Source: Streptococcus caballi DSM 19004
GTDB taxonomy: Bacteria > Bacillota > Bacilli > Lactobacillales > Streptococcaceae
Reading direction: 5' to 3'
Length of the DNA stretch: 64,000 bases
NCBI RefSeq assembly: GCF_000379985.1
Contig: NZ_KB904096.1
Location: 34,127 to 98,126 of the forward strand
Shown: positions 28,818-34,436 of the stretch, in pieces
Layout of the letters: the number at the start of each line of letters is the position of its first letter
How positions within the stretch are numbered: the stretch's first letter is position 1
Notes under the pieces: model-generated
Databases searched by the model: none
Told to the model about the DNA's origin: nothing
The model's input: the letters and a program-made list of their open reading frames with translations, nothing else
Position numbers and translations under genes: made by a program

Positions 28818-28885
28818 ATTATGCCATAAAAAAGAGGTTTAGAACTATCAAAGTCCTAAACGGTCATTTTGAGTTCTTGAATGGT
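28818..28885 (-). promoter_or_regulatory. BlpR-type operator and promoter for blpAB
   Basis: Read on the minus strand, ACCATTCAAGA starts at 28885 and ACCGTTTAGGA at 28864, exactly 21 bp apart. The -10 box CATAAT lies at 28823-28818, 41 bp after the second repeat. The same grammar occurs at the peptide, regulator and pheromone promoters of this locus. Confidence 0.8.
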
Positions 28886-28894
28886 AACTCAATT

Positions 28895-28961
28895 ACCGTT
28901 TAGGAACTCAAAATGACCTTTTACGACTTGGGCGTTCATTTTTCTAAAAAAGGGTTATACT
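28895..28961 (+). promoter_or_regulatory. BlpR-type operator and promoter for the first two-peptide bacteriocin operon
   Basis: ACCGTTTAGGA at 28895 and ACCTTTTACGA at 28916 (21 bp apart); -10 TATACT at 28956, 40 bp after the second repeat. It is divergent from the blpAB operator: the two first repeats start only 10 bp apart, back to back, within an inverted-repeat region. Confidence 0.82.
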
Positions 28962-29003
28962 ATACTTGTTTCCGGAAATATAAATTAACAAGGAGGTATT
29001 CAG

Positions 29004-29231
29004 ATGAATACAAAAGCATTCGAACAATTTGATGTAATGACAGATGCAGAACTTTCAGCAGTTGAAGGTGGGTATAGTGCAGGTGCATGTTTAACTGACA
29101 TTGGATTAGGAATGGTTGGTGGTGGTGCTGCAGGTGTAGCTGGTGGTGTTGCAGGAATTGCTCTCGGAGTTGCTCTTGGACAAATTGGTGGTAGTGTAAG
29201 ATGTATTACAAGTTATGTTGGAGGAAAGTAG
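29004..29231 (+). CDS. Class IIb bacteriocin precursor, peptide 1 (gallocin-like)
   Basis: 75-aa precursor. The 23-residue double-glycine leader has the array consensus [18 protein letters not shown]. The 52-residue core starts YSAGACLTDIG, is very Gly/Ala-rich with GxxxG-type repeats (GMVGGGAAGVAGGVAG) and holds two Cys, near its start and in GGSVRCITSY, so one disulfide is possible. The next gene, 1 nt on, encodes a second Gly-rich peptide, so this is a two-peptide bacteriocin as in gallocin A of S. gallolyticus. RBS AAGGAGG. It would be exported and cleaved by BlpAB. Confidence 0.9.
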   Translation: MNTKAFEQFDVMTDAELSAVEGGYSAGACLTDIGLGMVGGGAAGVAGGVAGIALGVALGQIGGSVRCITSYVGGK

Positions 29232-29232
29232 A

Positions 29233-29421
29233 ATGGAAGATTATAAAGAGTTGACCATAAATGATCTTGCTTGTATTAACGGAGGAGGAGTGAACTGGGG
29301 TGTAGCTGCTGGATATTGTGTTGCGGGTGCTTTAATAGGCGCTGCAGGAGGAGCAATTTCAGCTGGAGTGGGCTGTCTAGTCTCTGGTTTACAGGAAGTA
29401 TCAGATGGGCTTTTTAAGTAA
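29233..29421 (+). CDS. Class IIb bacteriocin precursor, peptide 2 (gallocin-like)
   Basis: 62-aa precursor with a shorter and different leader (MEDYKELTINDLACINGG), followed by a 44-residue core. The core has GVAAGYCVAGALIGAAGG, a GxxxG-rich helix, and a second Cys in SAGVGCLVSG. An amphipathic tail ends the peptide. I start at 29233, preceded by GGAGGAAAG inside the end of peptide 1, so the two are coupled. It should act with peptide 1 as a membrane-permeabilising pair. The immunity-type gene overlaps its end. Confidence 0.88.
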   Translation: MEDYKELTINDLACINGGGVNWGVAAGYCVAGALIGAAGGAISAGVGCLVSGLQEVSDGLFK

Positions 29422-29584
29422 TGTTATAAGAATATTATTTCCTTACATTTTGTTGACACCAATTATGTATATTATTTCCTATTGGAAGAGCAACAAATTT
29501 TTTAAACAATATGTAAGGATTGCTATCATATTTTTTCTATTACAAATCTTATCGGAATTGGCATATGCCATATTTAATAAGTAA
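29405..29584 (+). CDS. Probable immunity protein for the two-peptide bacteriocin
   Basis: 59-aa membrane peptide (starts MGFLSNVIRILFPYILL) with two hydrophobic helices split by a basic loop (YWKSNKFFKQY). It overlaps the end of peptide 2 by 17 nt in another frame, an arrangement typical of immunity genes that protect the producer. No conserved motif is recognisable and the role is inferred from position and topology. A terminator follows at 29595. Confidence 0.72.
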   Translation: MGFLSNVIRILFPYILLTPIMYIISYWKSNKFFKQYVRIAIIFFLLQILSELAYAIFNK

Positions 29585-29594
29585 AACTAATTTC

Positions 29595-29626
29595 GGCTGA
29601 TAGCTCCCCTAGCGATCAGCCTTTTT
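29595..29626 (+). terminator. Terminator after the two-peptide operon
   Basis: GGCTGAT / ATCAGCC stem with a 12-nt loop and T-tract TTTTT. Nearly the same element precedes the thioredoxin-like gene at 34969-35000. Confidence 0.75.
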
Positions 29627-29647
29627 CAAAAAGAAAGGGAGTTATTG

Positions 29648-29707
29648 ATGACCTCAAAACATCTTAAATCATTGGTATTATTATTATCATCTGCTCAAAC
29701 CGTGTGA
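29648..29707 (+). pseudogene. Truncated copy of the 5' end of the LPXTG thioredoxin-like gene
   Basis: The sequence from the terminator through RBS GGGAG to a 19-codon frame (MTSKHLKSLVLLLSSAQTV, then TGA) matches the terminator, RBS and first codons of the gene at 35022 (which reads MTLKRMKSVVLLSSALL). After about 50 nt of coding similarity it diverges. It marks a duplication and deletion breakpoint within the locus. Confidence 0.75.
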
Positions 29708-29804
29708 GCATTAAAGGGTTTCAGGAAAAGTGATAAAATTGAACTGGTAGTCTTTTGGGGCTAGCTATTTTTATACAAACTGTATCTCTTGCGACTGTTT
29801 ATGG

Positions 29805-29850
29805 TCATTTTATGACTTGGGCGTTCATTTTTCTAAAAAAGGATTATACT
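29805..29850 (+). promoter_or_regulatory. Half-degenerate BlpR-type promoter
   Basis: The downstream flank GACTTGGGCGTTCATTTTT and the -10 TATACT (29845-29850) match the other cassettes. The second repeat is changed to TCATTTTATGA and the first repeat is not recognisable. The promoter probably has reduced or no response to BlpR. It lies 50 bp before the 29900 gene. Confidence 0.6.
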
Positions 29851-29899
29851 AAAACTGTAAAGGTTGCAACTCTAAAAAATAATTTATGAAAGAACTATT

Positions 29900-30283
29900 A
29901 TGACTAATCACATTCGAGTATTGACAGCAGTGGTACTATCTCAGTTAATTATTGAGTGGCCAGGTTATCTTATTGGGCTGTCTATTCCTAAAATTATTGG
30001 AATTGTGTTGCTGAGTACAGCTGTTGAAGCTATTCTTCATATCTGTTGTGTCATGAAATACCATAGTGATATTTCTCTGGCAACCAGCTTAACTAACTTT
30101 AAACAATTTATTTGGAAAACTATTTATTATCCTATTATTGTTGTAGCGGTTATCGTAGTTGGTGTTTTTCAAAAAAACAATATCCTTACTATTTTCTTTG
30201 AGTGGAATGCCCTAGTTGTTTTTTATACCGTAGGATTTATCATGGCTTCTAATAATGTTCCTATGAAGAAACGGCATACATAA
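29900..30283 (+). CDS. Small membrane protein, possible immunity protein
   Basis: 127-aa protein with four hydrophobic segments (about 8-25, 30-50, 70-90, 98-115) and a basic end (MKKRHT). RBS is weak. It stands behind a partly decayed array promoter and before a decayed bacteriocin, so it may be an immunity gene whose bacteriocin has been lost. I do not recognise a family, so the role is only positional inference. Confidence 0.55.
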   Translation: MTNHIRVLTAVVLSQLIIEWPGYLIGLSIPKIIGIVLLSTAVEAILHICCVMKYHSDISLATSLTNFKQFIWKTIYYPIIVVAVIVVGVFQKNNILTIFFEWNALVVFYTVGFIMASNNVPMKKRHT

Positions 30284-30300
30284 ACGTTTACTTAGGATAT

Positions 30301-30483
30301 GTTGAAGGTGACGGAAAGGGATATTGTAAGCCTGTTTATTACGCAGCAAACGGGTACTCATGTTGATATAGCAACGGTGAATGGGGCTATGTTGTTACTA
30401 AAGGTGTCTTTCAAGCAACAACAGATGTAATCGCAAACGGTTGGGTATCGTCTCTTGCTGGGGGATATTTTGGAAAACCATAG
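30301..30483 (+). pseudogene. Decayed bovicin-255-like bacteriocin gene
   Basis: The core GYCKPVYYAANGYSC is followed by TGA (30364-30366) where the intact paralogue at 32063 has CGA. After that the frame continues RYSN? as YSNGEWGYVVTKGVFQ to SSLAGGYFGKP and TAG. Only the end of the leader (VEG) remains, with no start codon. The C-terminal GGYFGKP differs from the intact copy (GAYGYATSWGRRP) and matches my memory of bovicin 255. The following immunity-type gene is still intact. Confidence 0.82.
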
Positions 30484-30494
30484 AGGAGTTTTTT

Positions 30495-30797
30495 ATGGCT
30501 CAAATAACTAAAGAACACATTATGGACCAAGTTTATAATCTTATTTTAAATGTCGAAACTAAGGAAAATGAGCGCGAAGCTCTTATCAATTTTAAAAATG
30601 AGATTGAAGCTGGGAAAGAATTTGAAAGAAATTTAATGAAGCTAGCAGAAAGTTTACGGGAAATTAGCGTAAAAAACATTTCTGAGAAAACAACAATGAG
30701 CATAGGTGTGAGAGAATTTTATAAAAATATTTCATCATATGGTCAATTGAAGAAAAACTTCGGTCGTGGATTAGCAGTAAGCGGCTTTATGTTTTAA
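30495..30797 (+). CDS. Class IIa-type bacteriocin immunity protein (orphan)
   Basis: 100-aa soluble, helical protein (MAQITKEHIMDQVYNLIL, then NEREALINFKNEIEAG). Size and helical pattern match the enterocin-A/pediocin immunity family, four-helix proteins that shield the mannose-PTS receptor. RBS GAGGAG supports the start at 30495. It directly follows the decayed bovicin-like gene, so it is an orphan immunity gene: resistance kept after the toxin was lost. Confidence 0.7.
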   Translation: MAQITKEHIMDQVYNLILNVETKENEREALINFKNEIEAGKEFERNLMKLAESLREISVKNISEKTTMSIGVREFYKNISSYGQLKKNFGRGLAVSGFMF

Positions 30798-30803
30798 AAT
30801 ATC

Positions 30804-30829
30804 AAGCTGATAGATGCCTATCAGCTTTT
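30804..30829 (+). terminator. Cassette terminator
   Basis: AAGCTGATAG / CTATCAGCTT stem with a 4-nt loop and TTTT. Near-identical arms recur at about 31490, 33244 and 34148 just before each array promoter, forming part of the repeated cassette boundary. Confidence 0.75.
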
Positions 30830-30845
30830 GTATTAATCAAATGTT

Positions 30846-30912
30846 ACCGTTTAGGAACTCAAAATGCCCTTTTACGACTTGGGCGTTCATTTTTCTAAAA
30901 AAGGGTTATACT
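30846..30912 (+). promoter_or_regulatory. BlpR-type operator and promoter of the class IIa cassette
   Basis: First repeat ACCGTTTAGGA at 30846. The second at 30867 is CCCTTTTACGA (A to C at the first base relative to the copy at 28916). -10 TATACT is at 30907-30912, 40 bp after the second repeat. Confidence 0.8.
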
Positions 30913-30954
30913 ATACTTGTTTCCGGAAATATAAATTAACAAGGAGGTATTCAA

Positions 30955-31176
30955 ATGAATACAAAATGTTTTGAACAATTTGATGTAATGACAGATGCAA
31001 AACTTTCAACTGTTGAAGGTGGTAAGACAATTTATTATGGTAATGGTTTGTACTGTAATAATAAGAAAGGATGCTGGGTAAATTGGGCAGAGACTATTAA
31101 TATTATAGCAAACAATTCAGCAATGAACTCATTAACAGGGGGAAATGCAGGCTGGCATTCTGGAGGAATAGCTTAA
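30955..31176 (+). CDS. Class IIa (pediocin-like) bacteriocin precursor, ubericin-A-like
   Basis: 73-aa precursor with the array leader ([18 protein letters not shown]) and a 50-residue core beginning [11 protein letters not shown]. The class IIa pediocin box is clear: YGNGLYC, second Cys, WVNW, and the C-terminal helix-hairpin [13 protein letters not shown]. It resembles ubericin A of S. uberis. Unusual: five residues (NNKKG) lie between the two Cys where the family has four. Predicted target is the mannose-PTS (Man-t) of listeriae, enterococci and streptococci. RBS AAGGAGG. The stop overlaps the immunity gene (TAATG). Confidence 0.92.
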   Translation: MNTKCFEQFDVMTDAKLSTVEGGKTIYYGNGLYCNNKKGCWVNWAETINIIANNSAMNSLTGGNAGWHSGGIA

Positions 31177-31472
31177 TGGTAGATTTAAAGTGGTTCTCAG
31201 GTGGAAAAGAAAGAAAAAATGAAGCGGTAGTTATTATTGACGAATTATTAGTATCTTTAAGTGAGGATTCAAAATATATCCCACTTAAAAAATTTTTTCT
31301 TTTTTATCGTAAGGAATTAGAGTCAAGTGGGACCTCTACGCCATTAGTTTTAAGTAGGATGAATGTAGAGTTATCTAACATTCTGGTAGAAAATAAACTT
31401 CAACTATCTGATGCACAATCAAAGCAATTAAAGAGGTTAAGAAGTTTATCAAATATTAGATATGGCTATTAG
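31176..31472 (+). CDS. Class IIa bacteriocin immunity protein
   Basis: 98-aa soluble helical protein (EAVVIIDELLVSLSED, PLKKFFLFYRKELESSG, LSRMNVELSNIL, SKQLKRLRSLSNIRYGY). Length, helix pattern and the one-base overlap with a class IIa bacteriocin gene identify it as an EntA-immunity-family protein, which blocks the bacteriocin-bound mannose-PTS from inside. Start ATG lies in TAATG, so translation is coupled to the toxin gene. Confidence 0.88.
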   Translation: MVDLKWFSGGKERKNEAVVIIDELLVSLSEDSKYIPLKKFFLFYRKELESSGTSTPLVLSRMNVELSNILVENKLQLSDAQSKQLKRLRSLSNIRYGY

Positions 31473-31489
31473 ATAAAATATTTATCGTC

Positions 31490-31515
31490 AAGCTGGTAGG
31501 TCCTATCAGCTTTTG
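31490..31515 (+). terminator. Cassette terminator
   Basis: AAGCTGGTAGG / CCTATCAGCTT stem with TTTTG. Same family as the element at 30804. Confidence 0.7.
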
Positions 31516-31530
31516 TATTAATCAAATGTT

Positions 31531-31596
31531 ACCGTTTAGGAACTCAAAATGCCCTTTTACGACTTGGGCGTTCATTTTTTAAAAAAGGGTTATACT
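31531..31596 (+). promoter_or_regulatory. BlpR-type operator and promoter
   Basis: Repeats at 31531 (ACCGTTTAGGA) and 31552 (CCCTTTTACGA), 21 bp apart; -10 TATACT at 31591, 39 bp after the second repeat, one base shorter than in the other cassettes. Confidence 0.8.
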
Positions 31597-31639
31597 ATAC
31601 TTGTTTCCGGAAATAGAAAAAATAAAGGAGGTATTCATT

Positions 31640-31867
31640 ATGAATACACAAACATTCGAACAATTTGATGTAATGACAGATGCAGAACTTTCAGCCGTTG
31701 AAGGTGGCGGATGTAATTGGAAAGGTGCAGCTGCTACAGTAGCTGTAGGAGCTGTTGGTGGTGCAATAAAAGGAGCAGTAACAACATATTCATGGCAAGG
31801 GGCTGCTTTGAAGGCGGTAGGATATGGAATTAAAGTAGGAGTCGCTTACGGTGCAACCTGCCGTTGA
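31640..31867 (+). CDS. Double-glycine bacteriocin precursor with Cys at both ends
   Basis: 75-aa precursor: array leader ([18 protein letters not shown]) and a 52-residue core that begins GCNWKGAAATVAVG and ends AYGATCR. The two Cys are at core positions 2 and 51, so a disulfide would close almost the whole peptide into a ring. The middle is Gly/Ala-rich with GxxxG spacing, like class IIb peptides, yet no second peptide follows. RBS AAGGAGG before the ATG at 31640; an upstream in-frame ATG at 31601 lies at the expected transcript start. The membrane protein gene overlaps its end. Confidence 0.85.
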   Translation: MNTQTFEQFDVMTDAELSAVEGGGCNWKGAAATVAVGAVGGAIKGAVTTYSWQGAALKAVGYGIKVGVAYGATCR

Positions 31868-32048
31868 ACATAACAGTATGAAAAGATGGATTTTGGAATT
31901 CTTACTTCTAGTCTTAGTTTATAGCATCATTGCTTTACTATGGGAACAAGATAAAACATGGCAATTTTACGCATTAAGCATGTATGCAGCCATAAGTTTA
32001 TCAGATGATATTTTTAAACTTTTGTTTCTAAAGAATAAGAAAAAATAA
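31851..32048 (+). CDS. Small membrane protein, probable immunity
   Basis: 65 aa if started at the GTG at 31851 (preceded by GTAGGAG about 10 nt upstream), or 56 aa from the ATG at 31878 (MKRWILEFLLLVL). Two hydrophobic segments and a Lys-rich C-terminus (FLKNKKK). It overlaps the bacteriocin gene by 17 nt in the GTG version, like the overlap at 29405. The next bacteriocin follows after only 14 nt with no promoter of its own, so both belong to one transcript. Confidence 0.65.
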   Translation: MQPAVEHNSMKRWILEFLLLVLVYSIIALLWEQDKTWQFYALSMYAAISLSDDIFKLLFLKNKKK

Positions 32049-32062
32049 AGGAGGTATTCATT

Positions 32063-32320
32063 ATGAATACACAAACATTCGAACAATTTGATGTAATGAC
32101 AGATGCAGAACTTTCAACTGTTGAAGGTGGAGGTATGGGATATTGTAAGCCTGTTTATTACGCAGCAAACGGGTACTCATGTCGATATAGCAACGGTGAA
32201 TGGGGCTATGTTGTTACTAAAGGTGTCTTTCAAGCGACAACAGATGTAATCGCAAACGGTTGGGTATCGTCTCTTGCTGGTGCTTATGGTTATGCGACTA
32301 GCTGGGGGAGACGCCCATAA
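32063..32320 (+). CDS. Bovicin-255-like bacteriocin precursor
   Basis: 85-aa precursor: array leader plus a 62-residue core starting GMGYCKPVYYAANGYSC. Two Cys are 12 residues apart. The middle (YSNGEWGYVVTKGVFQATTD, then VIANGWVSSLAG) resembles bovicin 255 and, more distantly, the lactococcin A group. The C-terminus GAYGYATSWGRRP differs from the decayed copy at 30301. RBS AAGGAGG; it follows the preceding membrane gene by 14 nt, co-transcribed. The stop overlaps its immunity gene (TAATG). Confidence 0.88.
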   Translation: MNTQTFEQFDVMTDAELSTVEGGGMGYCKPVYYAANGYSCRYSNGEWGYVVTKGVFQATTDVIANGWVSSLAGAYGYATSWGRRP

Positions 32321-32628
32321 TGTTTTTTAAGCGAGGAGCAAGGAAACGTAAAGAGTTTTATCATCAAATCGAGTTGGTTTACAATAATTCTACTCTGCTG
32401 ATTAGCGAAGAACTTCGCCAAGCTCTATTAGATAGTGTATTGAGGCTCGAAAAAGGTGATCGAATAGCGTATTTGGCTTATAAATTGTATCCTTTGGTTT
32501 GCGATGAGATTTTACATTGCAAATCTAATCGTAATGATGAGTTAGTGGTCTTACAGAAATATCTAGAAAAAGCTCGTTGGAAATACTATTGGGGTTCTGT
32601 TTTGAGCATGGCGTTTATTCGTCAGTAG
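32320..32628 (+). CDS. Probable immunity protein of the bovicin-like cassette
   Basis: 102-aa soluble, basic, helical protein (MFFKRGARKRKEFYHQ, then RQALLDSVLRLEKGDRIAYL). It overlaps the bacteriocin stop by one base (TAATG), the same coupling as in the class IIa cassette. It differs clearly from the orphan immunity gene after the decayed bovicin copy. Role inferred from position and size. Confidence 0.75.
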   Translation: MFFKRGARKRKEFYHQIELVYNNSTLLISEELRQALLDSVLRLEKGDRIAYLAYKLYPLVCDEILHCKSNRNDELVVLQKYLEKARWKYYWGSVLSMAFIRQ

Positions 32629-32631
32629 CTT

Positions 32632-32691
32632 AAAAAGGGTTATACTATACTTGTTTCTGATAATATAAATTATTACGGAGGTATTCATGTA
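32632..32691 (+). promoter_or_regulatory. Truncated array promoter fused to an orphan immunity-type gene
   Basis: Array sequence is present from AAAAAGGGTTATACTATACT through RBS GGAGGTATTC, but both operator repeats are missing. Immediately after the RBS the first codon ATG (32687) is followed by TAA, exactly where a bacteriocin leader should begin. This is the scar of a deleted bacteriocin gene. Confidence 0.7.
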
Positions 32692-32862
32692 ATGTTAATA
32701 AAATATACATTCCTTGTCCTAATATTTATTGCCACCCAGTTATTAATGTTTGTGATAAGACTAAAAGATGATGAAAAAAAAACAGTTAGACGCTTCTCTA
32801 TCATTTTACTAATTTCTTATATTCTAGTTGATGCTTTCATTAGCATTCTTAGTATGTTGTAA
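32692..32862 (+). CDS. Small membrane protein, probable orphan immunity
   Basis: 56-aa peptide (starts MLIKYTFLVLIFIATQ) with two hydrophobic helices flanking a charged loop (RLKDDEKKTVRR). The start overlaps the TAA of the two-codon leader remnant. The topology matches the other two-helix immunity-type proteins of the array. Its bacteriocin partner appears deleted. A constitutive promoter (no operator) would keep it on, which suits a resistance-only cassette. Role is inference. Confidence 0.55.
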   Translation: MLIKYTFLVLIFIATQLLMFVIRLKDDEKKTVRRFSIILLISYILVDAFISILSML

Positions 32863-32888
32863 AAACTAAGAATGCTAATGCAGTTCAT

Positions 32889-32989
32889 GTGGGTACAAAA
32901 GTATTTGAACAATTTGAGGTGCCTCAGTAGAAGGAGCTGCTGGTGGAACTGTTGTAAATCTAACATTTTGTTCCACTTCAGTTAGTTAA
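32889..32989 (+). pseudogene. Remnant of a bacteriocin precursor
   Basis: The fragment GTKVFEQFEV matches the start of the array leader. After a deletion and a frame change the other end of the leader and a short core remain (ASVEGAAGGTVVNLTFCS, then TSVS and TAA). No start context remains. A small membrane gene follows 27 nt on. Confidence 0.7.
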
Positions 32990-33016
32990 TAAATTCTATT
33001 AGAATAGAGGATTACT

Positions 33017-33199
33017 ATGAAAAAATTTTACGCACAAATTGATATGTGGGTAAGAGTTTTAGTTATAGTAGTGGTAATTGTTCTTGGTTTGAGGGTACTC
33101 ATCTATTCAACAGAGGTGTGGCGGAAAATTATTATTATTATTGGTGTTCCGCTTCTTGTTTATAATACTATTGCTTATGTTAAGAAGAAAAAATGTTAA
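33017..33199 (+). CDS. Small membrane protein, possible immunity
   Basis: 60-aa peptide (starts MKKFYAQIDMWVRVLVIVVV) with two hydrophobic helices and the basic end VKKKKC. RBS AGAGGA. It follows a decayed bacteriocin remnant and precedes a cassette boundary, so it is likely an immunity gene whose bacteriocin was lost. No family recognised. Confidence 0.55.
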   Translation: MKKFYAQIDMWVRVLVIVVVIVLGLRVLIYSTEVWRKIIIIIGVPLLVYNTIAYVKKKKC

Positions 33200-33288
33200 A
33201 ATCTTTCTCATTGTCCTAGTAAAAATAACAAACATAGTCACCTAAGCTGGTTGCTTTCCCTAAGCTATCAGCTTTTCTTATAGTTTAG

Positions 33289-33396
33289 TCCTAAACGGTC
33301 GTTTTGAGTTCTTGAATGGTAACTCAATTACCGTTTAGGAACTCAAAATGACCGTTTACGACTTGGGCGTTCATTTTTTAAAAAAAGGGTTATACT
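33289..33396. promoter_or_regulatory. Double BlpR-type operator; only the plus side drives a gene
   Basis: Plus strand: ACCGTTTAGGA at 33330 and ACCGTTTACGA at 33351, the best-matching pair of all, with -10 TATACT at 33391. Minus strand: ACCATTCAAGA (start 33320) and ACCGTTTAGGA (start 33299), the same pair as in the blpAB promoter. No minus-strand gene or clear minus -10 follows here. The block looks like a copy of the blpA-bacteriocin intergenic region. Confidence 0.78.
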
Positions 33397-33439
33397 ATAC
33401 TTGTTTCCGAAAATATAAATTAACAAGGAGGCAGTCATT

Positions 33440-33676
33440 ATGAATACAAAATGTTTTGAACGATTTGATGTAATGACAGATGCAGAACTTTCAACTGTTG
33501 AAGGTGGAGGTATGGAATGGATTGGAGATGTACTGAGTGCTATAGGTAATGCTGCGCATCCTGTTAACCCTCAACAAGTGGTAGATCAATTAAATGGAAA
33601 GTATCCACGTCGTGGTCCTGTTCGTTCTTGCCCCCCTGGAGGAATTGGAGGAACACCCAATGCTTGCAATTGGTAG
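33440..33676 (+). CDS. Proline-rich double-glycine peptide precursor of novel type
   Basis: 78-aa precursor with the array leader (MNTKCFERFDVMTDAELS) and a 55-residue core starting GMEWIGDVLSAIGNAA. Unlike the Gly/Ala-rich peptides, the second half is rich in Pro, Arg and Gly (GKYPRRGPVRSCPPGGIGG) and ends ACNW; two Cys bracket a 13-residue Pro/Gly loop. I know no bacteriocin family with this pattern. RBS CAAGGAGG and the strongest operator precede it. The partner gene downstream encodes a soluble protein, not a membrane one. Confidence 0.8.
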   Translation: MNTKCFERFDVMTDAELSTVEGGGMEWIGDVLSAIGNAAHPVNPQQVVDQLNGKYPRRGPVRSCPPGGIGGTPNACNW

Positions 33677-33762
33677 GAAATGATATCTATTTGTCTGTAA
33701 AAACTTATAAATTAAAGATAATCTAAGGTTTTTTTAGCAAAAAGAAATAAGGTATGTACATT

Positions 33763-34074
33763 ATGAAAGCATTATATAATGGTCATCTATCTGATGTATG
33801 GGAAATAAGTAAGACGAATGCACAACCAGCATGGGTTCAGCAAGCTTTTAAACAAAAATATCTGAGATGGAACGATGATAAATTAGTGATTTCTATGAGT
33901 GGAATAAATCCGTCTATGAAATTTAATTTGAAAATCAGCTTACTGAGTTACCCTGGTTATGCCTCTTACCCTGTGGGATATATCGGAGATTTTTTAGATG
34001 TTACTAATCATCGTGTTGTTTCAAAAAAACAATTTCAGAAACATTATCAAATTATTGAAGAAGACCCTCTATAA
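33763..34074 (+). CDS. Unknown soluble protein paired with the Pro-rich peptide
   Basis: 103-aa soluble protein (starts MKALYNGHLSDVWEIS) with aromatic residues spread through it (PAWVQQAFKQKYLRW, SYPGYASYPVGYIGDF). No hydrophobic helix. I start at 33763, 10 nt after AAGG; the ATG at 33754 sits on the RBS. It may be a non-membrane immunity protein, or a binding or modifying partner. No family recognised. Confidence 0.6.
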   Translation: MKALYNGHLSDVWEISKTNAQPAWVQQAFKQKYLRWNDDKLVISMSGINPSMKFNLKISLLSYPGYASYPVGYIGDFLDVTNHRVVSKKQFQKHYQIIEEDPL

Positions 34075-34176
34075 TTCTCATTTATGTCTAAAACTACAGT
34101 TTAAAGCTGCTTTAAATGTTCGATAAAACTGGCGGCATACTTTTTGCCTATCAGCTTTTGTTTTAATCAAAATGTT

Positions 34177-34243
34177 ACCGTTTAGGAACTCAAAATGCCC
34201 TTTTACGACTTAGGCGTTCATTTTTTAAAAAAAGGGTTATACT
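34177..34243 (+). promoter_or_regulatory. BlpR-type operator and promoter
   Basis: Repeats ACCGTTTAGGA at 34177 and CCCTTTTACGA at 34198; -10 TATACT at 34238, 40 bp after the second repeat. A degraded copy of the cassette terminator arm (CTATCAGCTTTTG) lies just upstream. Confidence 0.8.
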
Positions 34244-34286
34244 ATACTTGTTTCCGGAAATATAAATTAACAAGGAGGCAGTCATT

Positions 34287-34400
34287 ATGAATACAAAAGC
34301 ATTTGAACAATTTGGTGTCATGAACGAAGTAGAACTTTCAGCCGTTGAAGGTGGAGGTTGGAAATGTGTTGCTGGAGTAGGAGGAGCATTTACTTGCTAG
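34287..34400 (+). CDS. Very short double-glycine peptide with a 14-residue two-Cys core
   Basis: 37-aa precursor. The leader is a diverged array leader (FEQFGVMNEVELSAVEGG). The core is only GWKCVAGVGGAFTC: 14 residues, two Cys ten positions apart. It could be a mini-bacteriocin, a signal peptide, or a bacteriocin truncated by a stop. The start has the array RBS AAGGAGG and a full operator. A four-helix membrane gene follows after 36 nt, as expected for a toxin-immunity pair. Confidence 0.7.
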   Translation: MNTKAFEQFGVMNEVELSAVEGGGWKCVAGVGGAFTC

Positions 34401-34436
34401 GTGGTGTGCCACTTTTCAAAGAAAAGAGGTATAACT

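Noticed and set aside
31601..31640. Upstream ATG as start of the end-to-end Cys bacteriocin
   Set aside because: It lies at the expected transcript start and lacks an RBS; the leader consensus begins at 31640 behind AAGGAGG.
32882..32989. Alternative frame starting ATG TGG near 32887 as a real small gene
   Set aside because: Rich in Cys/Trp without pattern; the neighbouring frame matches the array leader, so the stretch is a bacteriocin remnant.
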